A DNA stretch of 64,000 nt, taken from Ypsolopha sequella. Its lineage: Eukaryota > Arthropoda > Insecta > Lepidoptera > Ypsolophidae. Of this stretch, positions 30,018 to 41,939 are shown piece after piece (within the stretch, counting starts at the first letter, position 1; each line of letters opens with the position of its first letter). The stretch covers positions 3,003,501 to 3,067,500 of the forward strand of contig OW203987.1 of assembly GCA_934047225.1 (NCBI GenBank), given 5' to 3'. A model generated the notes under the pieces. That model made no database searches, was not told the DNA's origin, and saw only the letters and a program-made list of their open reading frames with translations. A program made the translations under genes and the position numbers.

Positions 30018-32846
30018 ATGGCGTCCAGAGCCCGACGTGACATGATACTTTCTCTAACAACTAAGCCCAAAAATGATGTGGAACATCACAATACTACGTT
30101 AACTAGTGATATAAAAAAACCTAAAATTGATGAGAAACATAACGATATTCTGTTACCTAGTGAGAGAGATAGAAACACAGTAGGTGGACACAAAGAAACC
30201 AGTGAAACCAAAAATGAACCAAAGCTTAACATCACAGATATTGAAGAGTTGTTTAAAAGGCCATTGGAATGGGGCCCATTTAATCCGAATGAATATGAAA
30301 CTTCATACAACTTGGTACAATCATATGATATAATATATAACATTCAAAATGTAAACACACAAAGTATTGAGATTGAAACTATTATCTTAGCTACTGAGAA
30401 AAACACTGAAAATAAACATAAACCAATCACTCAAAACGAAAATGAACCAACCACTGCAAAAGAAAACCAATCAGGTCTTGATTCATTAATATGTTACGAA
30501 GTTTTTGATGAAAATATTGATATTTTTCACGATTCGGATAATGATAGAGACAGCGATTACAATCCTGAAATAGATGACAGTGACAACACCCACTCAGATG
30601 ATGAAAAAGAAGAGCAAAGGAAAGAAAATAAAAGAAATAATACGAAGAAGCTCGGAAAGGAAAGAAAAAAAAATGTGAGTGAATATGAAAAGACTAAAAA
30701 AACTGATACTGAGATTGTAATTGAAGGTACAAGACACAATGATACTGAGAAGGAAAACGAGAAAACACGAAACAATGATGCCAAGATTGAAAGTGAAGAG
30801 ACACATTGCAATGATGTGGAGACCGAAAATGAAAACAACACCCACTCTTATGATGAAAAAAAAGAAAAAAAGGAAAAAAATAATACCAAAAAACTCGGGG
30901 AGAAAATAAACAAAAATGTTGTGAGTGCATATGAAAAGACTAGAAAAATTGATATTGAGATTGTGATTGAAGGTACAAGAAACAAAGATACTGAGGCGGA
31001 AAATGAAGAAACACGTAACAATGATGTAGAGACTGAAAATGAAGACATAAGAAACAATGGTGTTGAATCTCAAAATGAACAAATACGGAACAATGATCCT
31101 GAGACTGAAATTGGAGTCACAAAAACTGGACAAAAAAGAAAAAGGAGGAAGTTTGAAGTTCCTTTGCAAGAAAGACAAGAGATAAAAAAACGGAAAGAAG
31201 AGGAAAAGCTAGAATTAAAAGATCCATGTGGCATGACTTGTAGACTTAAATGTACGACCAAAATAAATGACAGCCAAAGAAGAGAAATCAACAGAAAATA
31301 CGTTAAACTAAACTATGAAGGACAAGGATTATATATCAAATGCTTGGTGGACACAACGGAGGTCGCTAACAGGGCTAATACAGGTAAAGAAGAAAACAGA
31401 CGAAAAGCAACGCACAAATACTTTTTGAAACCCAGTGTTTTACAACGCACTGAGGTATGTAAAACATTTTTTTTAGCTACTCTTGGCTATAAACCTACAA
31501 ATGACACAAGATTGATGGGAATTCTGAAAAAGGCAATCGATTGCCAACAAAGTAACCGTGGATCATATGAAAGGACAAATAAATTCAACAAGGAAATTGT
31601 AAAACAACATGTTATGACATACAATCCTTGCATTTCTCACTACAGACGAGAACATGCTCCCAAGAAACTATATCTTCCCAGTGACTTAACAATAACTTTT
31701 ATGCACAGTCAGTTCCAAGAGTTTGATTGTTCCCTGGAATATTATAGGAAAGTTGTGTCGGACGATATGAACATTTCTTTCGCTCAACTGGGACATGAAG
31801 AATGCGAGCAATGCGCATATTTCAAGTTACACGACAGATTACATAACGAGACTCCGGACGCATTCTCCGACACGTGTGCATTATGTGCAAATTATACAAC
31901 ACATAAAATTCGGTACACCCAAACTCGCATAGAGTATTTGAAGGATATTGATATGTGTCAAAACACTAGCGACACAATTTATTATTCCGCAGATTAAAAA
32001 AAAGTTGTGATGTTGCCTCGGATGGAGCAATACAAAATGGCAATATTTTGCCCCCGAATCATTGTTTTCAATGAAAGTTTTGTCCCACTGGGAACATCAA
32101 GCGTGAACAAACCATTTGCAGTTGTTTGGAATGAAACACTTTCTGGCAGAAAACAGGAAGATATTATTTCATGTTTTCGGGCATTCTTGATCTTCCACCG
32201 GGATGTGAAACATATAATCCTGTGGCTAGACAATTGCGGAGCACAGAATAAAAATTGGGCTCTTATGTCGTTCCTTGTTAACTGTATCAACAGTAATTTG
32301 ATTGGAACGCACTCGATAACTATCAAGTATTTTGAGCCGGGCCATAGTTTTATGTCCGCAGATTCCTTTCACCACCAGGTGGAACTTGCCATGAAAGCAA
32401 AACATAAAGTCTACGATTTTCAGGACTTTGTGGATTGCGTAAAAAGGTCCAATTCAAAACATAATCATGTGAAAGTGATGGACATACCTGATTTTCATAA
32501 TTATCGAGATCTCTCCTCACAGCACAAGCTTCGGAAAAATGAACAGAGAATTTATCTTAGAGATATTATGGCCGTAAAAGTAGAACGGGGATCTTTTATG
32601 CTGCAATATAAAAGAAGCCATGGTGTTGAGTTTGAATCTGCAATGGATTTTTTACAAACGAAAATATCCAAAACGAAATCCTTCCCAGAAACCGCGCAAA
32701 ATGTAATGGCAAGAGGTGTTACTGCTGAAAGAAAGAGGGAAATCATAACCAAATTGGTGGCACTTATGCCAGAAAACCGAAGGAGTTTCTGGTATGATCT
32801 GCCAACTAGCTCCACCGTTCAGGAGGACTTAATAAATGATAATTAA
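30018..32846 (+). pseudogene. Transposase of the TATG transposon (DUF7869-like, one stop)
   Basis: Starts at ATG 30018 (MASRARRDMILS), directly after a splice-acceptor-like TTTTGTTGCAG. 659 codons to an in-frame TAA at 31995-31997, then the same frame for 282 codons to 32846. N-terminal half is acidic/Lys-rich with an internal duplication (about residues 190-370). The C-terminal half has conserved-looking blocks: VCKTFFLATLGY, a Cys cluster (CEQCAYF, CALCANY), YYSAD before the stop, LPRMEQYKMAIFCP, LWLDNCGAQNKNW, and PGHSFMSADSFHHQVE. The DNCGAQNKN and PGHS blocks resemble the RNase H-like DUF7869 family widespread in invertebrates (from memory). Candidate catalytic residues are Asp of YSAD, Asp of LDNCG and Glu of HQVE. 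The stop replaces residues right after YSAD, so this copy is probably dead by one small lesion. Confidence 0.7.
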
Positions 32847-35039
32847 TAGTATCAAGTCTGATATTAGGTTAGGTAGTTTTAAAAGGAATTTGAGCAGATA
32901 TATCTAGCTCCTGTTTGTAATTTTTATTACTTATGATATATTTTTGATTTTTATAGCACTTTCGCCTATTATAAAGACTGAACTTAGAAATATTTTATTG
33001 TATATTAGGTTACTCTCATGTCAAGACTGAGCTAAGAATATTTTATATTATTCTCCTAGCAGATAATTGATTTAAAAGTGCCATTCAACTAGTTAAATAA
33101 ATACTATTATATATTATTAGTTACTTGTCAAAATATTTTGCGGCTACTCACTATGAGATATAATGTATATCTCAAGATATATTTTGGTACGTACAAAACA
33201 AAAGATTTCTTGAGATGTACTCGTAACATATATTATAGCCCATAGTAAGTAGCTGGCTTGAACCACTGAGCTACCGAAGTGTCCTAGATCGTAGATATTA
33301 TTATTTATTAAAGTTGTGTTACTTTAAATATTCTTGAATAATAAATATTCAGATTAAATTGTCTGAAAGGCATCTACGTGTTGGCTTTGCCCCCACGCAC
33401 GCCTCACCAGGTCCTAAGTTAATAGAACAATATTTATATATATGATATATATTATATAACAACAATAATAATAATACTCGTATTAATGTTTGATCCCATT
33501 GAAATTTGTTGTGTTACGTATAAGTAGTTTTTTCCTAAAGAATATGATTCTGTCAGTAGTAAGTTGTCCCTTATTATTAAATGTTCTTTAATAATAAATA
33601 AATACTAAAAAATTATAATAAATGTTATTTTCATTTAATTTTTTGTTTTATTTGTAAGTAGTTCTTTACTTTTCTATCATCCAGTCATAAAGAATATGAT
33701 TCACTTAGAAGTAAGTTGCCGCGATTATGACTAGTAAAGCTTGATTCCTAAACATGAGAACCGGAACCACGTTACATACGGTGGTAATGCTTAGGATAAG
33801 CACGATTTTATTATTATGTCGCACTAAGCATAAAGATTATTTGCTAAATTATGATAAAAGTAATAATGTTATCACAACACAATAAACACACTATTAAAGG
33901 GAACAATTGTTATTACAGGTTGAAATCATTAAACATTGTAGTTTTTTATTACTGAGAGCCTGATCACTAATTTAAGAAAAAAAACTTTACGCGCGAATAT
34001 CTCGAAACTATACTTTTTGCAGTTACGGTTGTCTAAGTTAGGAGGGCAGTATGAGATGAGATGCATATTTTATTGTTTATACTTCTAGCCATTATCTACT
34101 TGTGCCTTAAAGAGACTGACTGACTGACTGGCTGACATAAGACTGCTATACATTTTGCATCCAAATGGCTCCATACAAAATATTAGAAGCCGGTACAGTT
34201 TGGAGTAAGTACATAGTTTAAATTAAATTTAAAGGATTCTAAGTATTTTTTAGATTTTTTCGAGTTATGCCACAGACAAACAGGCTTTGCGTCCAAATTG
34301 TGTCCATTTTTTTACCAAGTCCAAAAAATAAAACACCACAGAAATTAACAACCTCTCAAAAGGTTTTTTTTTACGCAGGTAATGGATGATATCTTTGGGC
34401 AAGACCATTGGGTGGCATCACTAAATATTGCCACGAGTGATGGACCATCAAGTTCTTCACAAAACCCAACTGCAGCAAAAGATGAAAACGAAAGTAAGAA
34501 AATTAAAAAATATATACTATACTTGTATAGGTATAAGCAAGGTGGATGTTAAGCACGACACTATTAGCTAGCTTATTGAAATGTAGGGATTAATGCTAAT
34601 TGTAATACATTACATTAATGTTAAATGTTATGTATGTTAAATTTAAATGATATTATAAACATGTTGTAATTTGATAACATTTTAATTTATAGATATTTAG
34701 ATGGTAGTATACACTGAAACTATATCTACACTAATATAATAAAGACGAAATATTTGTATTTTTATAAACTCAAAAACTACGGGACCGATTTCAAAAATTC
34801 TTTCATCATTAAAATGCTACATTATCCCTGAGTAACATTTGCTATGTTTTAAGCTATATTTATTTAGGGTTCCCTACTAAAACTTCAATAATGTAACCCA
34901 AGGTGCAAAAAAGTTAGCCATAAAATGTCTTTCATCGCAAGCGCTGCGGAAACTATTGCACCGATTGGAATAATTTTTTTTTTGTATGAAAGAATGTATT
35001 CCAGGTAGGTCCCATTTTGGGTTTGGTAATGATCTGATG

Positions 35040-35440
35040 AAGGTCTTCAGAGATAGGCGGTTGAACTCCACGGAAAATGACAGCATACCTTTTCAGATAG
35101 AGGTAATCGCTTTCTACCAGGATGCTGATTAGAGTATTAATTGAAAATCGTCCTTCCATCTGATCTACAATCCTGGCCTCATTAATATAGAACTCCTCAA
35201 CGGTTGAGAGCACAGAACTCGAGATTGCTGCATGCTGGGTATTACTTAGTAATTATCAGAATACCCACCTGACCTTCGTTCCTGGCTTCATCACCATAGA
35301 ACTCCTCCACGGATGACAGCACATAACTTTAGAATACGGCAACCAGTTTGTGTTAGGGTGCTGATTGCAGAGCATAACTTGAAAATTTACAGTGTAGCCA
35401 CCTGACCTTTGATCCTGATCTCATTATGTTAATCACTTTA
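35040..35440. repeat. Degenerate tandem repeats inside Helitron
   Basis: Three units of roughly 100-115 bp share GAACTCCNCNACGG..GAnAGCACAnAACT and a preceding CACCTGACCTTYGATCCTGR block (for example 35190, 35300 and 35405). Confidence 0.6.
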
Positions 35441-35736
35441 TGTTAGGGGACTGATAGGAGGAAGCTACTTAAACGTTGTCATTATATTATAATGACAACG
35501 TAATATAATGATTATATTCACTTGAACTTGGTTTTTATTAACAGCGCGTTTACAAGGACTATCCTTATTGCACAATAAAAAATGGATATTAAATGAACTT
35601 TTAACAAAGTCGGTTACTATTTTTTTGTTAAAAGTTTATAAAAGTTTATGGAACTGCCGACCAAAATCACACCAAGTTATCTTGAATCATTCAAGTCGGA
35701 CATTCGATTCAAAAGATATTACGCATTTAATACATA

Positions 35737-36096
35737 CCGTCACGACATGAATCCCCGAGGGGGTGTCAGAGGTGTCCTCGTCTGTGAACTATGAATTGCA
35801 AATAACAGAACACACTCGGTATACCCGCATTTCACCGACGATTGATACGTCCCACCCAACGTGATGGGTAGTGAGCCGTATCGCCGTTCTTCGGGCACAA
35901 ATACAGGCTTCTAAGGGCATGCAGGTTTCCTCACGATGTTTTCTATCACCGTTCAGCAAGTGGTAATTATGAGGTAAACAAATACTATGCACATAAATTC
36001 TGAAAAACTCATTGGTGCATGCCCGACCGGAGATCGAACCTGGAGCTCAAGATTGAGAGTCCAGCGTTCTACTGCCTGAGCTACTGCTGCTGCTAC
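35737..36096 (-). repeat. tRNA-derived SINE copy
   Basis: Minus-strand order: tRNA-like head (36096-36019, with box-B-like GGTTCGATCTCC), middle (GGTGATAGAAAACATCGTGA), conserved CCGAAGAACGGCGATACGGC block and the 3' end CATGTCGTGACGGTA. Inside the Helitron. Confidence 0.8.
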
Positions 36097-36130
36097 GAAT
36101 TTGAAAATGTCATTATAAACAAAAATATAT

Positions 36131-36475
36131 ATCGTCACGACATGAATCCCCGAGGGAATGTCAGAGGTGTTCCGAATGTCAACTGTGAAACACGAGTCAC
36201 AGTTCACACTCGGTACACCCGCGTTTCACAGACGAATAATACATCTTAACGTGTTGGGTGGCGAACCCTATCGCCGTTCTTCGGGCACCAATATATGCTT
36301 TTTAGGGCATGCAGGTTTCCTCACGACGTTTTTCCTTCACCGTTTAGTAAGTGGTAAGTATTAAACACTATGCACATTAGTTACGAAAACTCATTGGTGC
36401 ATATGGGCATATGGGACCGGCGATCGAACCTGGATCTCAAGATTGAGTCGGCCGGCGGGTGGTAGCTCAGGGGTA
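36131..36475 (-). repeat. tRNA-derived SINE copy
   Basis: Same family and orientation as its neighbour 35 bp to the left. The tRNA-like head (about 36410-36475) is damaged by a GC-rich GTCGGCCGGCGG interruption. Confidence 0.75.
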
Positions 36476-36980
36476 GAAAAAATACTAATAGAAAGCGGGC
36501 TACGCGACTAGGGAGGGGGCATCGAAGTGCCGGAGAGGGGCGTGCACATCTATTAAGTCTATTAAGTGGACGCAACCGACATTCAATATTTTGACTTTTT
36601 TCATAGCACATTTTTTGTTCCATTTGAAAAGTTCTTTTCAGAACTACATATATATTATTTAATTCAACCTTTGCTGTTTAATTTTTATAGTCTTCGCACA
36701 CTTTGTCTATAGTAAGTAGGTATTTATCAAAAGTTCTTTTCAGAACTACCTACTTAAACCTTTGCTGACTTATTTTATAAACGTTTATCTCAAAATGTTT
36801 AAAAAATAAACGTCTACCCGTGCGAAGCCGGGACGGGCCGCTAGTATTTCATAAGACCATTATTTGTATCCTCGTAGGTATATTTTGTTTTTATAGTGTC
36901 AAAAATACTTAGATTTGAAAGCCTAAAATTATTGATGTTTGTATAAAATTTTTAGTTTACATAGCTAATTAAAAAAACAT

Positions 36981-37226
36981 ATCGTCACGACCTGAATCCC
37001 GGAGAGGGTGTCAGAGCTGTTCAAAAGTGTGAACTGTGAACTGCAAGTTTTACGTCCCAAACGTAATGGGTGGTGAGCCCTATCGCCGTACTTCAGGCAC
37101 AAATGAACCAACGGCTTAACGTGCCTTTCGAAGCACGCAGACCGAAAAAAAATATTGTGCCACGCGGGGATCGAACGCACGACCTCTGGGTTAGTAAGCG
37201 GGCGCTTTACCACTCGACCACAGCTA
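36981..37226 (-). repeat. SINE with a different tRNA-like head
   Basis: The 3' half matches the other SINEs here (GTACGGCGATAGGGCTCACC, then GGGATTCAGGTCGTGACGAT), but the 5' head (37226-37155) reads TAGCTGTGGTCGAGTGGTAA with box B GTGCGTTCGATCCCC. This is another tRNA type, followed by an unrelated middle segment. Confidence 0.75.
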
Positions 37227-37291
37227 ATTAAAATGTTGGGATAATGCCAAATGTAACGTATTTGTTAATTGTAAATAATATTACAAACATA

Positions 37292-37345
37292 TTTAGATGG
37301 TAGAATACACTGAAACTATATATTTTATAAAACCATTATTTGTAT
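37292..37345. repeat. Empty-site relative of the Helitron insertion
   Basis: TATTTAGATGGTAGAATACA..GAAACTATATATTTTATAAAACCATTATTTG matches, with few changes, the sequence left of the Helitron (34686-34724) joined to that right of it (36845 on). The intron segment was therefore duplicated and only one copy was hit. Confidence 0.8.
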
Positions 37346-37723
37346 CCATTTAATTAATTAATTTTTATTGTATCAGAAAACAGCACAAGCAGGCCCAAAA
37401 AAAGAAAAGTGGATGCAGTACTTGAAAAATTTATGAGCGATGTAAAAGTCATAAAAGAAAAGGAATGAGTCGAAAGAATCAAATATTTGAAGGAAAAAGA
37501 AGAAAACAAGCAAAAACGACATGAGGAAAGAATTGAAGTACAGAATTACCGATTTTATTTATTAGATTTTTTTATGATTGTTTATAAGACTAGTATTGTT
37601 AGCACAGATGTGATTTTAGTGGCCAGTTTCTGGAAATCGATTGAAATCATGGACGCACAAAAAAAGCCGGACGAAATCGCTACTAAGCAACTACTAAAGG
37701 ATAGCAATTGTCGCGTTTTGTAA

Positions 37724-38514
37724 TTATGTGAGTGGATTTAATATGGATGGATTTAAACTGTTTCACCACTTCCAGATAAGTGCCTGATAGTTATATGTGA
37801 CATATAACGCATACAAAATGTGTTCCATTTTTAAACTTATCTTCTGAATATCACTTAACTGGAAGTGGTGAAACAGCAGGTCTACCGCGTAATTCTGATT
37901 TTCATCAACATCAACTTGATGTTGATGAAAATAGCAAAAGCCTCAATTTGATTACGGCATATTGTGTAAAAAATGTTCATCAACATCAGCTTCGTGAATT
38001 AACTAAAATCCGGGTTTCGTTTATTCAATGTAGTGATTTGTTGAGACTTTTTGAAGTAAGCCTAAGTAAGAGGCAAAACATAGAAACAAGCATTTATTAA
38101 ATGAGTGTGACACTTTTTGTATTAAAATTATACTGTTTTATTTTCAAAATCTTAAAGTAACATGATAAATGAGAAATGAAAAATGAATAACAAAACGCTG
38201 TTAACGTTGTGGAGGCTGTATGGTTAAAAAGCCTTGCCTTTCCTTAAGTAGAAAAATTAAAAAGCGTACGTAACGTCTCTTCTCTTTTTAAATTTTTAGT
38301 GACAAAAGTGTGGCAAAACAAACGAGAAAATAAAAGTAAGTATGTTTTTCATCTATATAATCTCATAAAACAAGATATTGGCGGAACTAATGTCACTTTA
38401 AAGGAAGCCTGATAAAACGGATTTTATTGATTGATTGAATGAAATCTGTGGGAAAAACAAAAATTTTAACATAGTGTATGCATCAAGAATCCTAAGAAGA
38501 ACCTATGTTTCAGA
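37724..38514. other. Gap between SANT genes b and c, with palindromes
   Basis: Contains a 16-bp inverted repeat (GTTTCACCACTTCCAG near 37760, complement near 37859) and a near-perfect 33-bp palindrome (TTTTCATCAACATCAA, C, then its complement; about 37900-37932). No coding potential otherwise. Confidence 0.7.
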
Positions 38515-39847
38515 ATGCCAGCGCACAGGCGAACCTCCCATCAGCAGCTGGAGATGCTGGTGGGATTCATGGAGGACCACCGAGACTTGGCTGTTGGGAA
38601 GTTCACAAACAGTGGGCCTCATGCCAAACAACGAGCCAAGTCTCAGTGGGAAATGTTGGCGGCACGACTAAATGCTGTGGGAGTTGGCACTACAAAAACA
38701 AGCGCCAAATGGAAAGATGTGAGTAACTGGAAAAGGTAGTATTTTAATATTTTGTTAAAATGTTGATGGTTGTGATCGTCCGCATTTGGTGGAACTTACT
38801 TTATTGATGTATGTATTTACTTGGTAACAAAACTAATATTTTGTCATTTAACTGCATGTGACAGGTGTGTTTTGAATGTTTTCACAAAGCTTGTTCCCTG
38901 CTATGTACCGCAACCAACTGATAATTTTTTCTCATTGTGTCCACCTTAACCCAGTATTTTAATATTTTGTTGTGTTGTTTTTGGAATGTTTAACAAAGCT
39001 TGTTCTCTGCACTACCTATAATTAACTGCACGCTTGTTTTCTTTTAAACTGCTAGTACTGGACTAACCAGAAGTATTCTGTTCGGAAGCGGGCTCAACTC
39101 AGGAGCAAACATGCGAAGGGCACAGGTGGTGGACCACCCTAAGACTGCCGTTGGAATCTCATAGATGAGCGAACCCTCAACATCTTAGGGAAGGTGGTCG
39201 TTTTCGGGAATCCTTCAGTAATGATTCCATTTAATGTTAGTCTAAAACTTTTCTCTACATCAAAAGTAACGAAATTTATCTAACAGCTAAACCCACTTTG
39301 ATTTTTATGAGAACAACTAGATGTTTCGGTCAGCTGAAGTAACCTTCTTCAGGCTCCGCAAGGTGTTGTAGCGACACCTTCGCGATTCATTTGTAAAATT
39401 ACACTATATTTCATGACTAAGTTTGAATTGTATCACTTTTTTTGTCTTCTACTAATCGGTAGTTAGAAACTAGAAGATTAGCCATATTATACAATTACAG
39501 AGAAATGCTTACCTAAAATGTTTGATGTATAATTATTTCAGGTTCAAACTGCGGACCCAGAAGCGGCTCCACCTGTGGGATGCCCAATGCCACCACCGCT
39601 GGAGCTGCCAGAGCTCCTGGGGGAACCCATGAGCCCGCCTCCGCCAGAACCTGTGGAGGTTTCGCAGGCCTCACCAGCAGTGCAGCCAACACCACCAGCT
39701 TTTATAGCCCCTAGCCTCCAATGGGAATGTGAGTTTTGATCCATTTGCTTACATTCAGATAAAGTGAAGTCAGCCAGTCCAAAGATGTAACATGTGGCCT
39801 CACTTAAAACACATATGTATCAATAACTTCAACCGAGCACAGCAGCA

Positions 39848-39855
39848 GTGCCGCC
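39848..39855. repeat. 8-bp target duplication (left) of hAT
   Basis: GTGCCGCC, repeated at 44077-44084. Eight bases is diagnostic for hAT. Confidence 0.92.
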
Positions 39856-41939
39856 CAGTGTTGCCAAACGTACGGCAATTCTGCATAAAAAAGACGATGC
39901 GTACGGTGTACGGCATGGTATGTACGTAATGATACGGCAATTCGGCTGACATAAATCGAAACGATCCGTACGTAGTGATGCGGCAATTCGGCAAGCATAA
40001 ATCGGAACGATTCCAATTTTTTACGAACGCATCTGAAATGTCAGTAATACCAACCTTAAAACCTTGACCAATCAGAACGCTGATACAGTGACCCATGAAC
40101 AGGGACTAGGGGATGAATGAATGAGTGACATATAGCCATCTTCTTCTTCACTTCAGTGGAGTAAGTTCAAAGTTGTTAGTTTGTTCAATTCTTTGAGTTT
40201 TGTGATTCTAACAACGAAATCAAAGAAAAGGATGTCCTCAGAGGAAGATGCTGGACCTTCCACCCCCAAAAAAGGTAAGAGAGGCAAGCACAGGGCGCAA
40301 AAGTATAGGCACCAGTGGCAGACCGGGGGAGATTTCCAAGACTGGATTCAGCCTGTACCGGAGAACATTTACAAGGCTCATTGTAAATTTTGTGATGTGA
40401 AATTGTCTTATGAGATTTCAACTTTAAAAAGACACGTTCGCAATGCAGAACATGCACGAAAAGTAGCAAACAAAAAATTTTCGAAGCCGATTTCATCATT
40501 TTGGAAGAAAAATTAAAATACTCGCCATGAAGATCTTGTTGCCGAAGCGGAATTGAAACTTAGCGCGTTCATGGCGGAACATAACGTTTCTTTTCACACA
40601 ATGAACCATTTGACTGGTGTTTTAAAATCGTGTTTTCCGGATTCTAAAATAGCCGGCGATATTCAATTAAAGATAACCAAATGTACTAGTATCGTCAAAA
40701 ATGTAATTGGCGAAACACAAAAGGAAGAATTGGTAGATATGTTGAAATTGAAAAGTTCAGCGTTCTTGTGGATGAATCCACTGATATTTCAGCAGTAAAG
40801 AGTATGTGCATATTCGTTCGTCTTTTTGGTCTTAAATCAGTAAAGATTTCAAGTCTTTTGTGGGAGTTATGCCCTTTATTTGAAAAAAATTACTTTGATT
40901 CAGCTAGTCGTGGTGCGACAGGAGAAGCTATTTACAACATGATAATGAAAAGTTTCGTTTCACGGCATATTCCGTTAGACAATATTGTAGACTTTGCTTC
41001 CGATGGCTGCAGCGTAATGATGGGACAACACAATAGTGTAGCAAGCCGATTTCAAGGGAGCCATCCGGGTATTACAATTTTGAAGTGTATATGCCATTCC
41101 CTTCATATATGCGCGAGTGAGGCCTGCAAAAAGCTCCCAAGAAGATGCGAAGACCTTGCTAGAAACATATACGGTTTTTTAACCACAGCTCTAAACGGCA
41201 AGCAGAGTTCGTTGAGTTTCAAATATTTACGGACACAGATGTTCATAAAATTTTACATCCGTCACAAACACGATGGCTGTCCCTACTTAGTGTCGTCAAC
41301 CGTATCTTCGAGCAATGGAAAGCACTCAGGCTCTTTTTTACAAAGAAATGGTTAGAAGAGCGAATCGTCTCCGCAGAACTAATTTACAATAATCTGAATG
41401 ATCCATTTATGAAATTATATTTCCTGTTCCTACAAAACGTTCTCCCAAAATTCGTGACCCTTAACGAATTCTTTCAACGCAGTGGTGTTGCTATTAGAGT
41501 ACTGGACCAAAAGATGAGGGAAACTTACAAGGAACTCTTATTGTATTATATGGCAAGGGATAAAGTATTACAAAATGAACTTCATGAAATAGATCCGAAC
41601 AAAAAAGAAAAATTTTTGAGGCCTGAAGCAATATATCTCGGCCTAACAATAATGCGCGAGATAAATGAGCCAAAGATTCAAACACAACCTCATCTATTAG
41701 CAGATTTTCAAACAAGAGCGAGAGTTTTTGATAACTGGATGTTCAGAAATAAAGAAGGGATGGTTTTAAGGACAAATTTTTTCAAAAATTAGCAGTTCTA
41801 TCTCCTGAGAATGCTATCTCACACTCGCAACGGTCTACTGATCCATCGCTATTTCCGATTATGTCGAAAGTTCCCTGCATAACAAAAGGTCGAAGTGATA
41901 CTGAATTACAGGGCATTGATGATGAGTGGAGGCTGCTGC

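Larger units (their letters stand above)
28776..34049 (+). mobile_element. 5.3-kb DNA transposon of unassigned type, TATG duplication
   Basis: Perfect 29-bp terminal inverted repeats (CTGCCCTCCTAACTTAGACA.. at 28776-28804, complement at 34021-34049), flanked by TATG on both sides. It encodes one large protein (30018-32846). The 5' 1.2 kb holds a 21-bp palindrome (ACCGTATAAATTTTATACGGT near 29039) and a doubled 24-bp GC-rich unit (29406-29453); the 3' 1.2 kb (32847-34020) is AT-rich non-coding. Four-base duplications occur in Sola and a few other superfamilies, but I cannot match the termini to one. Confidence 0.85.
34725..36844 (+). mobile_element. Non-autonomous Helitron
   Basis: Starts TCTACACTAATATAATAAAG and ends in a short hairpin (CCCGTGCGAAGCCGGGACGGG minus its last base pair region, 36818-36838) followed by CCGCTAG, inserted between A (34724) and T (36845). 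These are Helitron hallmarks, and the termini match the common lepidopteran type (ACTAATAT.. to ..CGAAGCCG..CTAG). No Rep/helicase is encoded. It carries two SINE copies and a degenerate repeat block (35040-35440). An empty-site relative at 37292-37345 supports the boundaries. Confidence 0.85.
27903..37723 (+). pseudogene. Spliced SANT/trihelix DNA-binding gene (copy b)
   Basis: Four exons keep one frame across nearly 10 kb: 27903-27999 (MEGLVEVPDFLEERNQL), 28498-28766, 34379-34493 and 37377 onward; phases match at each GT-AG junction. Exon 2 holds a Myb/SANT-like domain (WSHESILGLLDIY, KIWEEIAEELSR, KQVQAKISGLKRTYADM). Exon 3 is Ser/Asn-rich; exon 4 is basic (STSRPKKRKVDAVLEKF) with a long charged helix. 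The one lesion is TGA in exon 4 (37466-37468, between EKE and VERIKYL); beyond it the frame stays open to 37723, although its last about 50 residues look non-conserved. Probably a Harbinger-associated or captured SANT gene; no adjacent transposase exons are seen. Its introns hold a DNA transposon, a Helitron and SINEs. Confidence 0.75.

Noticed and set aside
30557..31178. Long minus-strand frames rich in Phe/Ser/Leu resembling membrane proteins
   Set aside because: They are the antisense of the Lys/Glu/Asn-rich linker of the TATG transposon protein.
32847..34020. A second gene in the 3' part of the TATG transposon
   Set aside because: No frame of useful length and only AT-rich simple patterns; treated as 3' UTR and subterminal region.
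35953..36364. Several frames of 70-85 residues
   Set aside because: They are reading frames through SINE copies and include tRNA-like sequence.
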